Shown in pieces: positions 37,741 to 49,099 of a DNA stretch of 64,000 nucleotides. The translations under genes were made by a program, and so were the position numbers. This stretch comes from Ophthalmolycus amberensis. Its lineage: Eukaryota; Chordata; Actinopteri; Perciformes; Zoarcidae. Location of the stretch: assembly GCA_024529925.1 (NCBI GenBank), contig JAFEUB010000895.1, positions 496,001-560,000 of the forward strand. Reading direction: 5' to 3'. The notes below the pieces were generated by a model. The model was given only the letters and a program-made list of their open reading frames with translations, was not told where the DNA came from and did not search any database. Each line of letters opens with the position of its first letter. The first letter of the stretch is position 1.

Positions 37741-37790
37741 CGGAAGCAAGATCAACGGAAGCAAGATCGTTCTCATTAAGATGAGAACGA
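37741..37790. repeat. Short tandem duplication leading into a perfect hairpin
   Basis: CGGAAGCAAGATC occurs twice (37741-37753 and 37756-37768). The second copy runs into TCGTTCTCAT / TAAG / ATGAGAACGA (37767-37790), a 10-bp perfect stem with a four-base loop. No T-run follows, so a terminator is not suggested. Confidence 0.85.
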
Positions 37791-38688
37791 GGTCATGCTT
37801 TTCATGAAAATTAAAGTTAGTGTTTCAACTGACAGTAAACCGGGATTATTGACTTTACTTTCATTAACACATTCTAGACTGCAATTTTCTAATTCTAATA
37901 ATAATTAGTTTTCTGCCTGTGAACATGTCAAGGCTGTGGCACTTAATATAGTATTCCCCTCTGTTTGTCAGTTACAAGGACTTGTTTCTCTTTTTCGTGT
38001 TATTTTTAAGGATGCACCTCTGAAGATATTTGAGCCTAATCACCTTGTATTTGAATGGTGAGATTTGAAGTGAAGAAAGAAACATTCACTTTTTTCCGAC
38101 TGAATAGCAGGTGATTTGGCCTTTGGCTGTGCCAGACGAGGCATATTTCAGAGTTCAACCTCTCTTGTTATTTAGTTCCTTTATCCCTGTAGAAGTCTGA
38201 CATAGAAATGAAAGACTGGTTTGACAAAGGCGGATTTGAAATACCACACTTAATAGGCACTGTTGAGTATTCAGAGAGTCTAAGCTCGGCTTTAAATTAG
38301 ACGATAGTATCTCAAGGACACACTCTTACAAGGCTAAATGACAAGCTGCAGCTGAATGCAAAGTCATTGAACAGACTCCTCATAATAGAATCCAGTGTAT
38401 AGTGTTATTCGTTTTTCATCTTTTGTAAATTTACAGCATTGAATTTGCAACAGAAACACCAGAATGGTGTTCAATGCGGTCGCTGTGTCGCTTTTCAAAC
38501 ATGAAAAAGTCTCTTAGACTACCACACTCTCTCCTCTCCCTCTTCATCCTTTGCCGTTTTGCACTGAAAGCGGTCAGTGAATGAGAGGTTGCACACAAAA
38601 ATAACATCTGCACTGATTATGGGCTATTGGGGGGGAGCCAAATGAATAATTCCTTATGTATCCTGTGTCTGTCTCTTTTCTGTTACAG
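37791..38688. other. Non-coding stretch upstream of the 38689 microexon
   Basis: AT-rich unique sequence that would be intron if the downstream candidate exon is real. No other exon was seen. Confidence 0.45.
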
Positions 38689-38718
38689 TGTGACAGTGAG
38701 TGTGACATTGACGACAAG
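38689..38718 (+). other. Candidate 30-nt microexon, encoding CDSECDIDDK
   Basis: This is the best exon signature in the window. A strong polypyrimidine tract and acceptor (TCTGTCTCTTTTCTGTTACAG, ending 38688) precedes 30 bases ending in AAG, followed directly by a GTAAGACTG donor at 38719. The length keeps the frame. Phase 0 reads CDSECDIDDK, acidic with two cysteines. One other phase (VTVSVTLTT) is open and the third starts with a stop. In phase 0 the frame is also open into both flanks, so retention would not cause an immediate stop. I do not recognise the peptide. Such cassettes are typical of long neuronal or cell-surface genes, but that is inference. Confidence 0.45.
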
Positions 38719-38719
38719 G

Positions 38720-39700
38720 TAAGACTGCTTTTCCTGTGTTCATTCACTCCCCACGTGAAGTGGCTGAGAGTTGTGAATAACATATTTGAGCTCCCAACTA
38801 AAGGAGGGAAACAGTCAATAATGTGTTGTTGGTGGAAAAAGATAAGGGGTAAAAAACACTCCGAGGGTCCCAACACTGTTGATCGTTTGCGTCTCACAGA
38901 GCAAGCAAGTGACAAAGAAAATGTAGTACATGAAGAAGCTGTTTTTCGTGTTAGTTTTCTCTTTTGCAGTGTGAAAAGACACATCTATTATTGTTGGAGC
39001 ACTTTATGCCTCAATGCTGTGTCTCAACTGTGCATTCTTTTCTAGATCGTAGTGTATGCTGAACGCAGTCAACTTTAGTATTCTTAATGGCATGGTACAT
39101 CCCACCTCTGTGCTTGTTTCTTGGATATGCTAGCGCTATCATAGCTCCACTTGATGCTGTTTATATAATGATTTTTAGTGTTACGTTTGAGAGTTTAACA
39201 TCCAGTCACAGAAAGAATCCTGTTTTAATAATGTAGGTCACACTTTGGAAACCGATAGGGTGTCTCTGTACCTTAATCCTCCTCAATCAAAGATGGCCAC
39301 CAGAAATGATAGGTGCTCATTTGTTCAGTTTCCATTTTTGCTTGGCTGAGGTATGGAGAATCAATCACCTTATGGGGCGGTCTTTGAGGCTTATGAAAAA
39401 TGATTTAAAAGTTAGGTTTACTAACGAGGGCTAAATAGTACCATAATGTCATCTTTATTTTCCCTCAAAAGACTCAAATATAAACATGGAAAACAACTTA
39501 TCAGCAACTTAGTGAGCTTAAAAAAATGCTTATTATTTTAGCAGTGACGTCATCAAGTTTAAACCATTTGACAATTTGACAGATGTAGTCTATCAGTTTC
39601 ACGTGTGTGTATATTTGTTTATCACAGACTTGGAGGTGGTTGTCTGATGGCAGCCACCTGGTTACAAGATGAAACGCCTTTGGGGAACCTTACGCATTGT
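38720..39700. other. Non-coding stretch, putative intron
   Basis: The frame from 38656 stays open to 39045 with unremarkable composition, which I read as chance. The rest is AT-rich and unrecognised. Confidence 0.5.
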
Positions 39701-39709
39701 AATTCCTCC

Positions 39710-39895
39710 ACAGTTTAGCAATTACTCCCTGGTAAATGAATGAGATAGCATGCCTAATCTCCTGTAAGCCTAGCTCCCAGTTCTGTGGAAATGTCTGCAG
39801 CTCTCCTTATAAATAATACATTGATAGTAGGCCCAATTTGCATTAACTGTAGCCTGGCAAGTCAATAGGCTTTTATCTCTTCATTGAAGCGAGAA
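39710..39895. promoter_or_regulatory. Candidate regulatory block, unverified
   Basis: Repeat-free sequence with TTAGCAATTACTCC (39714), AGCATGCCTAATCTCC (39748) and CCCAATTTGCATTAACTG (39832). It includes OTX/bicoid-like TAATC and homeodomain ATTA cores. Conservation is untested. Confidence 0.25.
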
Positions 39896-39981
39896 GGAAC
39901 CGAGGGCGCTAGCTAGTTGACACGACGGAGAGACGTAGCGGGCCTGTCAGTCTCCATGCGGCTCCCTGGCATTGCTGAGAA

Positions 39982-39995
39982 GGGGGGGGGGGGGG
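39982..39995. repeat. Poly-G run, 14 bases
   Basis: G homopolymer after GCTGAGAA, in purine-rich surroundings. Confidence 0.95.
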
Positions 39996-39999
39996 CAGA

Positions 40000-40866
40000 G
40001 AGGGACGTAAAGTAGGAGGGAAGCTCTCAGAGTGTTTCCTTTTCAGGGTTTTGTTTTCCTTCCTGCTCTACTAGTTCCTCGAGTCTTGTAACAGTTCTAT
40101 AGTGTCACACATTTTGACATTTACTATATAAAAGTTTGATACTAGGATGCTAAACAACACTAAATAAAAAGGAGGAAAAAAAACAAGGATTGCTGTGTTG
40201 CCATGTTGTTGGTTAGGTGTCAGTCTCTGTCTGTTCAAAAAACAGCTCCATATTTGCGATTTGGCACCAGTTATGTTTGCCAGCTGAGGTGGGCCGGGAT
40301 GCAGTTCAAGACACGCTATTAGACATTACTGCCAAGCTTTCAGCTGTCTGATTGTTGAATTCTGTACAATTACACACAGTCCACTGTCAAGAGCCAGACT
40401 GGTCAGGCTTTTCTCTTCTCATACACTTGTCATCTGATCAGTATGCCATGAAGTGGTATTTCATCTTGCCAACCATTACTGCTTCATACAAATGAATACT
40501 GAATGCAATCTATGAAAAATATTTTTTTTTACTAATGCCACTTTTATTACAATTTAAGTGAGAAACATACTAAATAATCATGATACCTAAACCATTAATG
40601 TGAATCCAATAGGTACCAAAATAATACTGCAGATGAAAAATGTAATTGTGAACATTAAGTTGTTCAGTTATATTGGCTTTTAATGTGAAATAACTGTTGA
40701 TTTCACTCCTAAATTGTTTGCTTACTTTTCCTGTCTCTTCAAGCTTTGGTCTGAGTTCTTCTGTCAGTAATGTTTTAAAATAGGACCTATCCCTTTAAGG
40801 TCACTTAAGAAGTAACAAATACAGATCTGTAATAGGACTTGTTTAACATTACTAACATAAGGAATG

Positions 40867-40870
<4 letters not shown>
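40000..40870. other. Non-coding stretch, AT-rich
   Basis: Unique AT-rich DNA with short A and T runs (40178-40184, 40523-40530). No gene or element recognised. Confidence 0.5.

Positions 40871-40898
<28 letters not shown>
40871..40898. repeat. (AT)n microsatellite, about 13 units
   Basis: Perfect AT run between GACTAC and AAACC. It is self-complementary and can extrude as a cruciform. Confidence 0.95.
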
Positions 40899-40902
<4 letters not shown>

Positions 40903-41101
40903 TAAATGTTCCTCCTCAATTGCTGCTCGCTAACGTTAGCTTTGCATCAGCAAGCAGCATGTGATGGAACAGCGACTTTGGAAGACATGAACCTTACATG
41001 AATGCAACATGAGTGTAAAATCAGAGTTCCCATCTTCTTCCATTATGACACGCAATACCTAATCTTTCCAAGCATTGAGCAATAAGAACCTGTGTCACGC
41101 C

Positions 41102-41129
41102 CAACATAGCCACCCATCAACATAGCCAC
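41102..41129. repeat. 12-base direct repeat, period 16
   Basis: CAACATAGCCAC occurs at 41102-41113 and 41118-41129. Probably a small local duplication. Confidence 0.75.
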
Positions 41130-41139
41130 ATGCTCTATT

Positions 41140-43380
41140 TGAAAGCTTTATAACAAAGTAAGATATTATCCATTGTTCTAATGATGGCCATGTTCCATTG
41201 TGAGGAGCAGAGGTACTGAACAAAGAAAAGCTTTCATTCTCGGCCAACAGGAAATGAACAGCAGCAAAATTCCAAAACAGGTTTCACTATTATGAAATCT
41301 TTGAAAATATACTGTTCACAGCAGTGCAAGACAAAAAGAACATCTGGATAAAGGCTAAAGCAGTGCTGACCTTTTCATTCCCTAGAAAGACATAATATCA
41401 TAATTAAGGTGAGATGATGAGAGTTGCGTATCATCCACAGCACATTGCTGAGGAAAGAAGAAGACCGGGAAGAGGTACTTTGACAGGCCATCACCAAAAG
41501 CAGAAAAAGAAAACGACGGTGTAAAAATTGGGTACCGTGAGGAGAAAGACAAACACTGTCATTTGTAATTGGCCCGCACTCGGGATAACGCGACAGCGAT
41601 AATTTTGTGTAACGTTTTGCTGAAACAGGTGCCAGCTCGTATCTTTCCAATGAAAATAAAGACTCCTTTCACATCAGATTACCAGCCACCTAAACACCCA
41701 CATTGTCAGATTTCACAGATTAACTTAATTAGAATATAGCTTCCAGGTGTGCCCCCTGGGTGCAATCAGTTACACTGTATTTTGAATAAAAACTGACGAG
41801 TTGCTTTTACAGGAAAGTCGGTTTAGATTGCTGCACCTTGTGAAGTTCGCTCTTATCAAAGCAGCGAGATGCAGTGATGTGTTTCCTTGAATTCTTCTGC
41901 GATGGGCCAGGTCACCTCCAGTTCTAGGCGAGGCTGCTCTAAAGGGGATCTTTTGGGTAAATCGGCCACGCTTTGCGTTCTCATGACTGGCGTTTCTTCT
42001 GGGGAGGCCTGTCATATGATGTCCAAGATTAAATGATGACAATGAAAACTATTCAGTGTTCATTTGAAAAAAAACTACAGCGTTGACCTGGAATTGCCTC
42101 ACTTATGTCTGCACCCTGGGGGGGAAAGCCACAAAGTGTTCCTTATGGGTATTTAACAGACTTTACAGTTTTTGGGCATATAAATCACATGCTCATAAAG
42201 AAGCTAACAACATGTTGAGTAAATGGCTTGGCAATACAAGGACTAAGTGTATTCAAGTCAGTTTGAGGCCAATGCTATGGAACTGTGAACATCTTTCTTT
42301 ATTCTTGATCCAAATATTTTCACCCGCTTAATGACTGTGTGACTAAAAATGTATTGACATGCCCCAGAACACGTGTTCGTGGTTTAGTGTTTCACTAAAT
42401 AATGTGTTGAATGAATGGTTGTGCTTGTGTAATGCTGACATCTGTGATAACAAGACGTCACAAGGACAGTGTTGAATGAGAATGAGATGTGTTATTTAAC
42501 ATACTTCCTAATTAGATGTTTTTATTTGGCTCTTTGTGAGAAATGTTTCCATAGTTTCCTCTTTTCTGGTTTATTACTCACAGATTGCATTAACATACTT
42601 ACAATCTGGTAAACTAACTTAGTTCAAGCAATTTTTAAGACTTATTTTAAGACTAACAAATTCCGCAATCAGTGTCCTAACACCAGGTCTTATTCAAAGT
42701 GCCCTTTCAAGTGCTATAAAACTGCTGCGCCCCCTGTAATCTATCAACCTCTGACACGTGAGAGATACTCCAAGTCAAAAGGGTCATTTTCATTCATGGG
42801 AGAGGCAGGGAAAGAAATGGAGCGGGAGTTATCCCTTCCCATGTTTGTTCATGCACTCTACTGAAGTGTCATCCTATCTCCATTAGGCTCCACTTCTTCA
42901 TCCTCACCGGCTCCTCCAATTTCCTCTGTATTCTTTCTCCGGTGCAAATAATACAGTGGCCGTCTGCCTGCGGAACGTTAGCATGAACCGCTTGTATTCT
43001 CTGCAGCCCTTAACACAGCAGCCTCGTGTCGGCTGCTCTGCCACCGCCACAGCCGCATCACCATAGCCACAGCGGAGGACACCCAGGTCGGCTAATTCTA
43101 TTTGGTCCTATTTGCCGAGCAGTCACTCAGCAGACAGTGTATCTGTCTCGGGGGGAGTCTCCAAGGACCATTACCACATCCTGTCTATGAGCTCTTTTAT
43201 GGCTCCGGTATACTCATCTGCCAGGGCAGCGCACAGGCTCTGATTGACACATTAATTCCTTCTCTACCCCCCTTATCTTCCTGCTGTGTGCAGAATGAAT
43301 GCCATATCACCGCGTCGGAGCGTCTCTACCGGCTTATCAGTAATAGCTCGTCAGCTCGTGGTATCCTCCCAGCTGATGAA
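41140..43380. other. Non-coding stretch, no gene seen
   Basis: An open frame without stops spans about 42888-43066 (…SGANNTVAVCLRNVSMNRLY…) and crosses a TTCTCTGCAG at about 43007-43016. A second frame after that AG reads …HRHSRITIATAEDTQ before a GTCGGC. Neither has a good donor or a recognised domain, so no exon is called. Confidence 0.4.
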
Positions 43381-43383
43381 TTC

Positions 43384-43397
43384 GGGGGGGGGGGGGG
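43384..43397. repeat. Poly-G run, 14 bases
   Basis: G homopolymer after GATGAATTC. Confidence 0.95.
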
Positions 43398-43399
43398 TG

Positions 43400-44100
43400 T
43401 ACGCTCTGTGAAGTAAGCAGTGCACCCCCAACAAATAGCAAACATGCTGTGGGGATTTCAAACTTATCCGTTAGCTCCACCTCTACCCTCACCTCTCTAT
43501 TTCTTCTTTAAATGATCATCCTCCTGGTATATGCTCTCTATCTGTCATTACCAGTCTTGTCGAATTTGACGTCCTCCCCTCCGTCGCCATCTTGGAGAAG
43601 GAAAACAGCAATAGTCAAATGTATTCATGTATGTATGTTCCCCCTCCTACATACCCCCTCAACCCCCGCTGCGTTGTAAGATCTAGATTGGTCTCCGAGA
43701 GTCATCATATTCAATAACAAACAGCCCACCCGCCAGCCCGCTGACAACCGTAACGTTTTTTTTTTATGGACAGGAAAAATGGACCGGCTTAATGTTTCGA
43801 CACAAGTGATCATCCGTCCTCATCTCTTTAATGAAATTAGATTAAGTGCACCTGGGAAAGAGCTGAGAAAGCAGAATGCCTCGCCACCTACTTTAATCTA
43901 AAACCAATTTGCCAGTAATATTCCTTTCCCCCCAGCTTGGGATTCACCGTCCTCCATTCAAAATGGAGGAGGAACGAGACGAGACCAGAACTGACTGGTT
44001 GCATTCAGCTCCCCACAGGGACTGTGAAATTAGAACTGACACCGGCAACACAGGCCTTAATATGGAGATGTCATTTTTCTCCTCTTGCTTTTGTCTTTCT
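43400..44100. other. Non-coding stretch
   Basis: Unique sequence with short ATGT repeats at about 43619-43638. Nothing recognised. Confidence 0.5.
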
Positions 44101-44103
44101 TTC

Positions 44104-44131
44104 CCCCTCTCTCCCTCCCTCCCTCCCTCGC
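44104..44131. repeat. (CCCT)n repeat, about 6 units
   Basis: CCCT tetranucleotide run within a C/T-rich region (44075-44150). Same motif as at 3255. Confidence 0.92.
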
Positions 44132-44134
44132 TCA

Positions 44135-46060
44135 GTTCCTTCCTCTATTCACTACAGTTTTCACTTTGTGACTAAGGGTTAATGCTGAGATTAGAGTTAT
44201 GCCATAATCAACTTTTTAGATGATGACTTCTAACTTTGTAGATTGGCCAGAAATACTCCGATCATGATGTTCCTCACATCTCGCTATTACAATGAACCTG
44301 GAAACATTTATCGGTTTGATTTGTATTGAGCTGCTTGCAACATGCTCTCATTTCTGGTCAGATCCAAATCATGTGTGCTCTGCAGCTTAACGTTTCTTAT
44401 TTTTTTTTATTTCCGTGGTTCTCAGGAGATACATCTGTTGTGCATTTAGAGCACAAGTATGCGGTGATCAGAGAGGACATTTGGTTTTGTCTCTGACGTG
44501 AAGAAGGACGCCTTGAGTCTTATGCGATGTGTGTTTGTCTGCAAGCTTGCCGTGACGTGAGTGTAAGGGCAAGCTCAGCGGTGAAACCAAGCCCCAGTGC
44601 ATGTTGGGAAGAAGAGGCGTGATGACAGAGTACAACTTGGAGCTTCTGCAGGGCCAGCCAACAGACACAGCCAACTGACATCAGCAAAGACCGCTTGTCA
44701 CTAGCAATGCGTGTCATACGGCGATGCAGGGGACAGTCAACATGGCCGTGGCGTCATTGATGTGGCACCCAATAGCCTGGTCCAGATTCTCTCTTAAAGG
44801 TTAGCAATGATGTTGGCATTGCAGATGAAAATAGCAGGGTTGTGGGAAGCAAAACCACGCCAGCCACTCGGAGCAGGGGAGGTGTGAAAACATAACATGG
44901 CATCAACACTGTAATCTTCTTTCACGTACTGCCTCCTCTCACTGGTATTTCTTTCTGTTTGGCAGAGGGTGTTAATAGAACAAATGGCCGTCCCTTTGTT
45001 CTGTTAAAATCATAACACGCACCCCTAACCCTCTGTCTTTGAAAAAGCAGTGCTCTGCTAACGCTTTGAGAAAATCCTGTCACCAATCAGCGACGTTCAA
45101 CAGCGTGTGATCATTGTTATTGAGGGACTTATTGTTGCCCCGATGAACACACGGTTTTGGGATGTGTTTTTCCCTCCACCTCAACCAGATCTGTTTTTAG
45201 AGGTGGTTTTCCTCAAAAACACTATTTTCCCCACCTGAGAGCCCTGCCTCTGTAACAGGAGAGGTTTCAGCAACGGCCAGGTGGAATGCTCCATTGCACA
45301 ATTGTCTGCTGGAGATCTTGTCAGTTCAATGATACACTGATAGAGAAAGCATGGCCTGCCATATCAAACCAGACAAGAAGTGCAGTATTACTCCAGCTGT
45401 GGTGCCACTGATACTCAGTGTATCTGCAGATGAAGACAATTGCACTATGTGATTTTTATTTAGTAATACAAATGAAAGTTCAAATGTCTTTCCTGTAAAA
45501 CTGCCTTCATCAATATTTCCAACATTAGCATAAAATGGGATTACTGCGTAATGTTAAGAGGGCCGCAGCTTTTATTGGTAGCATAGCCTCATGCCTTCCT
45601 TTCAAAATAATTAGATTGCAAAAAATAATATCAAACATAAAACCTAATTAACCTGAAGTGACTTCATGCGTAGTATGTGTTGAGTTATGCACAGCAGTTA
45701 ATGAGCATCCACTTAATAGCAGGTAAAGCATAACACATAGCCCTGAGAGTAATTCCAATGCAGTTGTGGGACACAAAGTTAAACAGGAAGCTAAACTGAC
45801 TAACCTTGTGCTCAGTGTGTGTCCACTGTGCTCCAAAAGCAGCATGGCACAGCATTTGAATATCAATCCAAGCACGATATACATTTTTCCACATGAGTAA
45901 TAAAAGTCAAATTGACTCCATATTGGGTGCAGAAGTTCTGTGGACAGAGAAAAAAAAAAGGCGCAAATGTTTTTCCTCTCCTACATGTGGATGTATGATT
46001 TGAGTGTTTCTGATCGTGCATAAACATAACGTCTAAGTGGGTTTTTATTCAATAAACATG
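44135..46060. other. Non-coding stretch, no gene seen
   Basis: Unique sequence with scattered short frames. Nothing recognised. Confidence 0.5.
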
Positions 46061-46061
46061 G

Positions 46062-46382
46062 TTGGACCGTAATTACTTACACATTTCTTCTGGCTGGAAA
46101 TGCAAGACAGACTCGATGTGCGTTCGGAGCTGGCGCACCAAGACTCGTGTCTGTCCCAGCCTTGGCTTGTCTGCACAAGACTTCCTAATGCAAGAGGACT
46201 TGCTTTTTCTCCACAACAAAGGGCATATGCGATCATGGATGGATATAAAATCCCCTGTTGTTATTTTGGATTCAGTGCCATCGGAGATAAAGTTTCCCAA
46301 AATATGCATTGTTTCCTCTCCGGCCAGGAATACATCAGTAAGTGGAGCTGAGGTCCACTGTGACTGCGAAAAGAATGCTTAG
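46062..46382. other. Stop-poor segment with frames on both strands
   Basis: Two plus-strand frames (46062-46382 and 46100-46351) and two minus-strand frames (46073-46309 and 46045-46236) overlap. GTAAGT donors point outward at both ends: plus strand at 46338-46343 after GGAATACATCA, and minus strand at 46080-46075 after GAAGAAATGT. The minus frame ends …RQLRTHIESVLHFQPEEM before its donor. No domain is recognised in any frame. An ATATGCAT octamer-like site lies at about 46302. It may be an exon, a conserved non-coding element or chance. Confidence 0.15.
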
Positions 46383-46384
46383 AG

Positions 46385-46870
46385 AGCCTCAGTTCCCTCC
46401 TCAGAAAAAGAGGCCGGTCAGCTGAGTAGTATGCTAGTCACATTTATTTGTATAAATCTTAGAAGGAAAATCAACACACATCAATCATGAAGTCACTGGT
46501 CATTGTTATTTCTTTGGGCTCTGTTTTTTGTTTCAAAATATTTCCCTCAGTTTCACAGTCTTTATGAGAAGGATCATCTGCAGCCCTTATAATGGTGATG
46601 ATGGACAGTAAAGGAAGTGAGCACTGAGTATGAGCCTCTCTCCCACCCACTGAGAGAAACATATTCCATCTTTCTTTTGCTAACCACTTGAGCATCTCCA
46701 AGTCAATCTAAACACTCGGATGCCTGTGGATGGGCTGGCGACTGCCAGACCTCAAGCCCTGCAGGCCCTCTCGCGTCACTTGGGCTCCAGAGGGAACTTT
46801 CCGTGGGCGAACGTGTATGTGATGTGGAAAGCCGAGAACCCCGGAGAGCACTCTGAGATCAGGCCCAAGC
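46385..46870. other. Non-coding stretch
   Basis: Unique sequence, nothing recognised. Confidence 0.5.
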
Positions 46871-46879
46871 ACACACAGG

Positions 46880-47175
46880 GGCCAGCTGCCTTCAATTAAG
46901 CCAGAAACCCCAGCCTCTGCAGTTCCTTATGCACAAAACCAGTCTGCTTTGATCTGCGCCATCCAGGGGAAAAGGTACAGGGCTCGAAAGATTACAGGGG
47001 GAAAAAATAATTATTGTATCAAAGGGTGTTCCATAAAAGTTAACAGGGGGGTTTTTAGGCTTAGGGGGCAGCGGGAAGCAGGTATTAACAATGACTGTCA
47101 CTCATGTTCATTTGCCAGTTATTTTCCCTTCGCCTTTTCAGTGAGCTTTAATTAGTGGACACACCTGGTCTCTCT
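46880..47175. promoter_or_regulatory. Candidate regulatory block, unverified
   Basis: Repeat-free sequence with CTTCAATTAAGCC (46890), a GCTTTGATCTG TCF/LEF-like site (46946-46956), AATAATTATTG (47006) and GAGCTTTAATTAGTGG (47143). The motif mix is enhancer-like; no comparison was possible. Confidence 0.27.
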
Positions 47176-47491
47176 CCAAAATTAACTGTGGAACTCTCCC
47201 TGCCACTTTAGTTTTTATGGGCACAGAAGATCAATTCTGAGTGTTGCAGGGCGCAGAGGCACAACTGAAGCTGATATGCTTGTCAGTTTCGGCCTGACGC
47301 ACAGAAGACGTACAGCAGCTCTTGGATATGTATGAGGTTTGGAGGCACAGACAGAGGCCAGCATTAAAACTGTCCCCCTGCCAAGCACCACAGACGCAGG
47401 CAGCATGGGCATCCATTAAATTAATTTGACTTCATTAGTGCAGACCTGCTAGCCCTGGGGTGCCCACAGAGATGCCAGGGGGTGGGAGGTA
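47176..47491. other. Non-coding stretch
   Basis: Unique sequence, nothing recognised. Confidence 0.45.
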
Positions 47492-47504
47492 GGGGGGGGG
47501 GGGG
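47492..47504. repeat. Poly-G run, 13 bases, then GGT repeats
   Basis: G13 followed by TGGTGGTTG, in a G-rich stretch from 47479. Confidence 0.94.
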
Positions 47505-47650
47505 TGGTGGTTGAGTGGCATCAGCCACTGTGCTCGGAGGAGACCGAACACATGGCACTGACAGGCGGAATATGGCCCCAGTTCTTACACCGGGACGGCT
47601 GCCAAACAAAGGCAACATGCGTCACTGGCTTCAGGGGAGCTCAATCAACA

Positions 47651-47712
47651 CCCGGTCGGAGCATTAACGCCGTGCGCGCCGCGCCACATCAGTGAGGAGG
47701 CCGCGGGTCGCT
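47651..47712. other. Small CpG-dense patch
   Basis: About eleven CpG in some 62 bases, including GCGCGCCGCGCC near 47677 and CCGCGG near 47701, in a window otherwise poor in CpG. It is too short for a classical CpG island and no transcription start is evident. Confidence 0.6.
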
Positions 47713-47714
47713 GG

Positions 47715-49005
47715 GCAGTCTGCAAGTCATGCGTGTGCACACAGTGAATGTGGCAGTGTGATATGATACAGAGACACTGCCAACGGGTTGACCTACTGCC
47801 ATCACCTTTGAGTCTGCTGCCAGAAAAGCTCATTTTGTCAGGTTACAAAACTCACATTTACGCGTGTTAGTGACTTATCGCAATGATATGTTATATATAG
47901 GATAATATGTATTGTTGTCTTTGAATGCAAGATGATTTACTCAGATATAGTCCTACAGTAGAGTCGGGTTTGTGCTCCATTGGTGTTTCACAAGTGCAAA
48001 TTAAAATCAATTAAATCACAGGAAGGACTGAAATGCATTTTGTTGACATAATTTCAGTCTGAGCACATTTGTTGACAAAATATTCGAGGTAGTGCCATTT
48101 CAACAGACACTGTAGGTGACTTATTTCTATGATTGAGAATAAAATATATTTGATCTTGAGCTAATGGACCTGGTATTGAAAAGTTAATTTTTTCTGGATC
48201 TTAAAATCTTTTCAGCCCAGTTGCATCCAGACACCAAAAGTAATAGCGCTATTGTATGGGTTGGTCAGATTAAGTAGCTTGGCTTTCTTGTTATTCATTC
48301 CTTTTAGCCATCCATATTCAGCTAATGTCAAATCCACCAGTTCATTTAGCGAGGTGACATGCTTTTGCTAAAAAGCACCGTAACAACATTTTGAACCTGC
48401 AAACCTGCCAGCCTGCTTGTGTAACCTCGAGGCAACCGTTGCCAGCTTCTCGAGCTGACCGTTGCTCTGCAGGGAGTGTTGCACCTGATAAATAGAGAAG
48501 TGTGGAAATAAATAAATAATGGGAGGCATTAAGTCCGGATAGGACTGGAAGGTAGCCTGAGGGTGGTAAGTGTTCAGTCTGACAGCAGCAAACACTTTGA
48601 TCAGAGGGCCCCGTCTGAAGATCGCTTCCACATCTGCATAGGGGGAACGAGCTGTAAACTGCCAAGAAGCATTTTAATGACAGTTGGATTATAAAATGAA
48701 AGAGAGCTCCAGATGGCAGGCAGTGCAGCGGCTGCGGTTCGGGGGGAGAGACTGTTTAAACTGCTTTTCTTATTGATAAAATATGGGGTGAAAAATTGCG
48801 CAGAGCTTATTAGGCATCCCGCTGTGATGTTGCTCAGCTGGCCAAGCTGTTCACCGTGGCCCCCGTCCAAACATGCCTCCATACATTTTTAGCATTTTAC
48901 CTTTATATCTGTACGATCCCTGCTTGTTAAGTTGACCCTGGCTCCCCAAAACCCCCCGGCTCCGTATTTGTCCTTTGAAAGACTGACTCGTGTCTTTTTT
49001 TTAAT
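47715..49005. other. Non-coding stretch, no gene seen
   Basis: Unique. Overlapping minus-strand frames of 87-107 codons at 48342-48882 show no domain. Confidence 0.5.
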
Positions 49006-49026
49006 TCTTTTTTTTTTTTTTCCTAG

Positions 49027-49064
49027 AACGGCTGGATGAAAGCAATGTTAGCAGCTCGACATAG
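49027..49064 (+). other. Candidate terminal-exon-like frame, weak
   Basis: A very strong pyrimidine tract (T-rich from 48994, T14 at 49008-49021) ends in TCCTAG at 49026. If the preceding exon supplies one base, the following frame reads x-RLDESNVSSST and stops at TAG 49062-49064. In phase 0 the frame NGWMKAMLAARHRLRGLEG stays open to 49093. No polyadenylation signal follows closely and no protein is recognised. The tract could equally be a plain poly-T run. Confidence 0.15.
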
Positions 49065-49099
49065 ACTGAGGGGGTTGGAGGGGGTTCGCGCATAGCATG

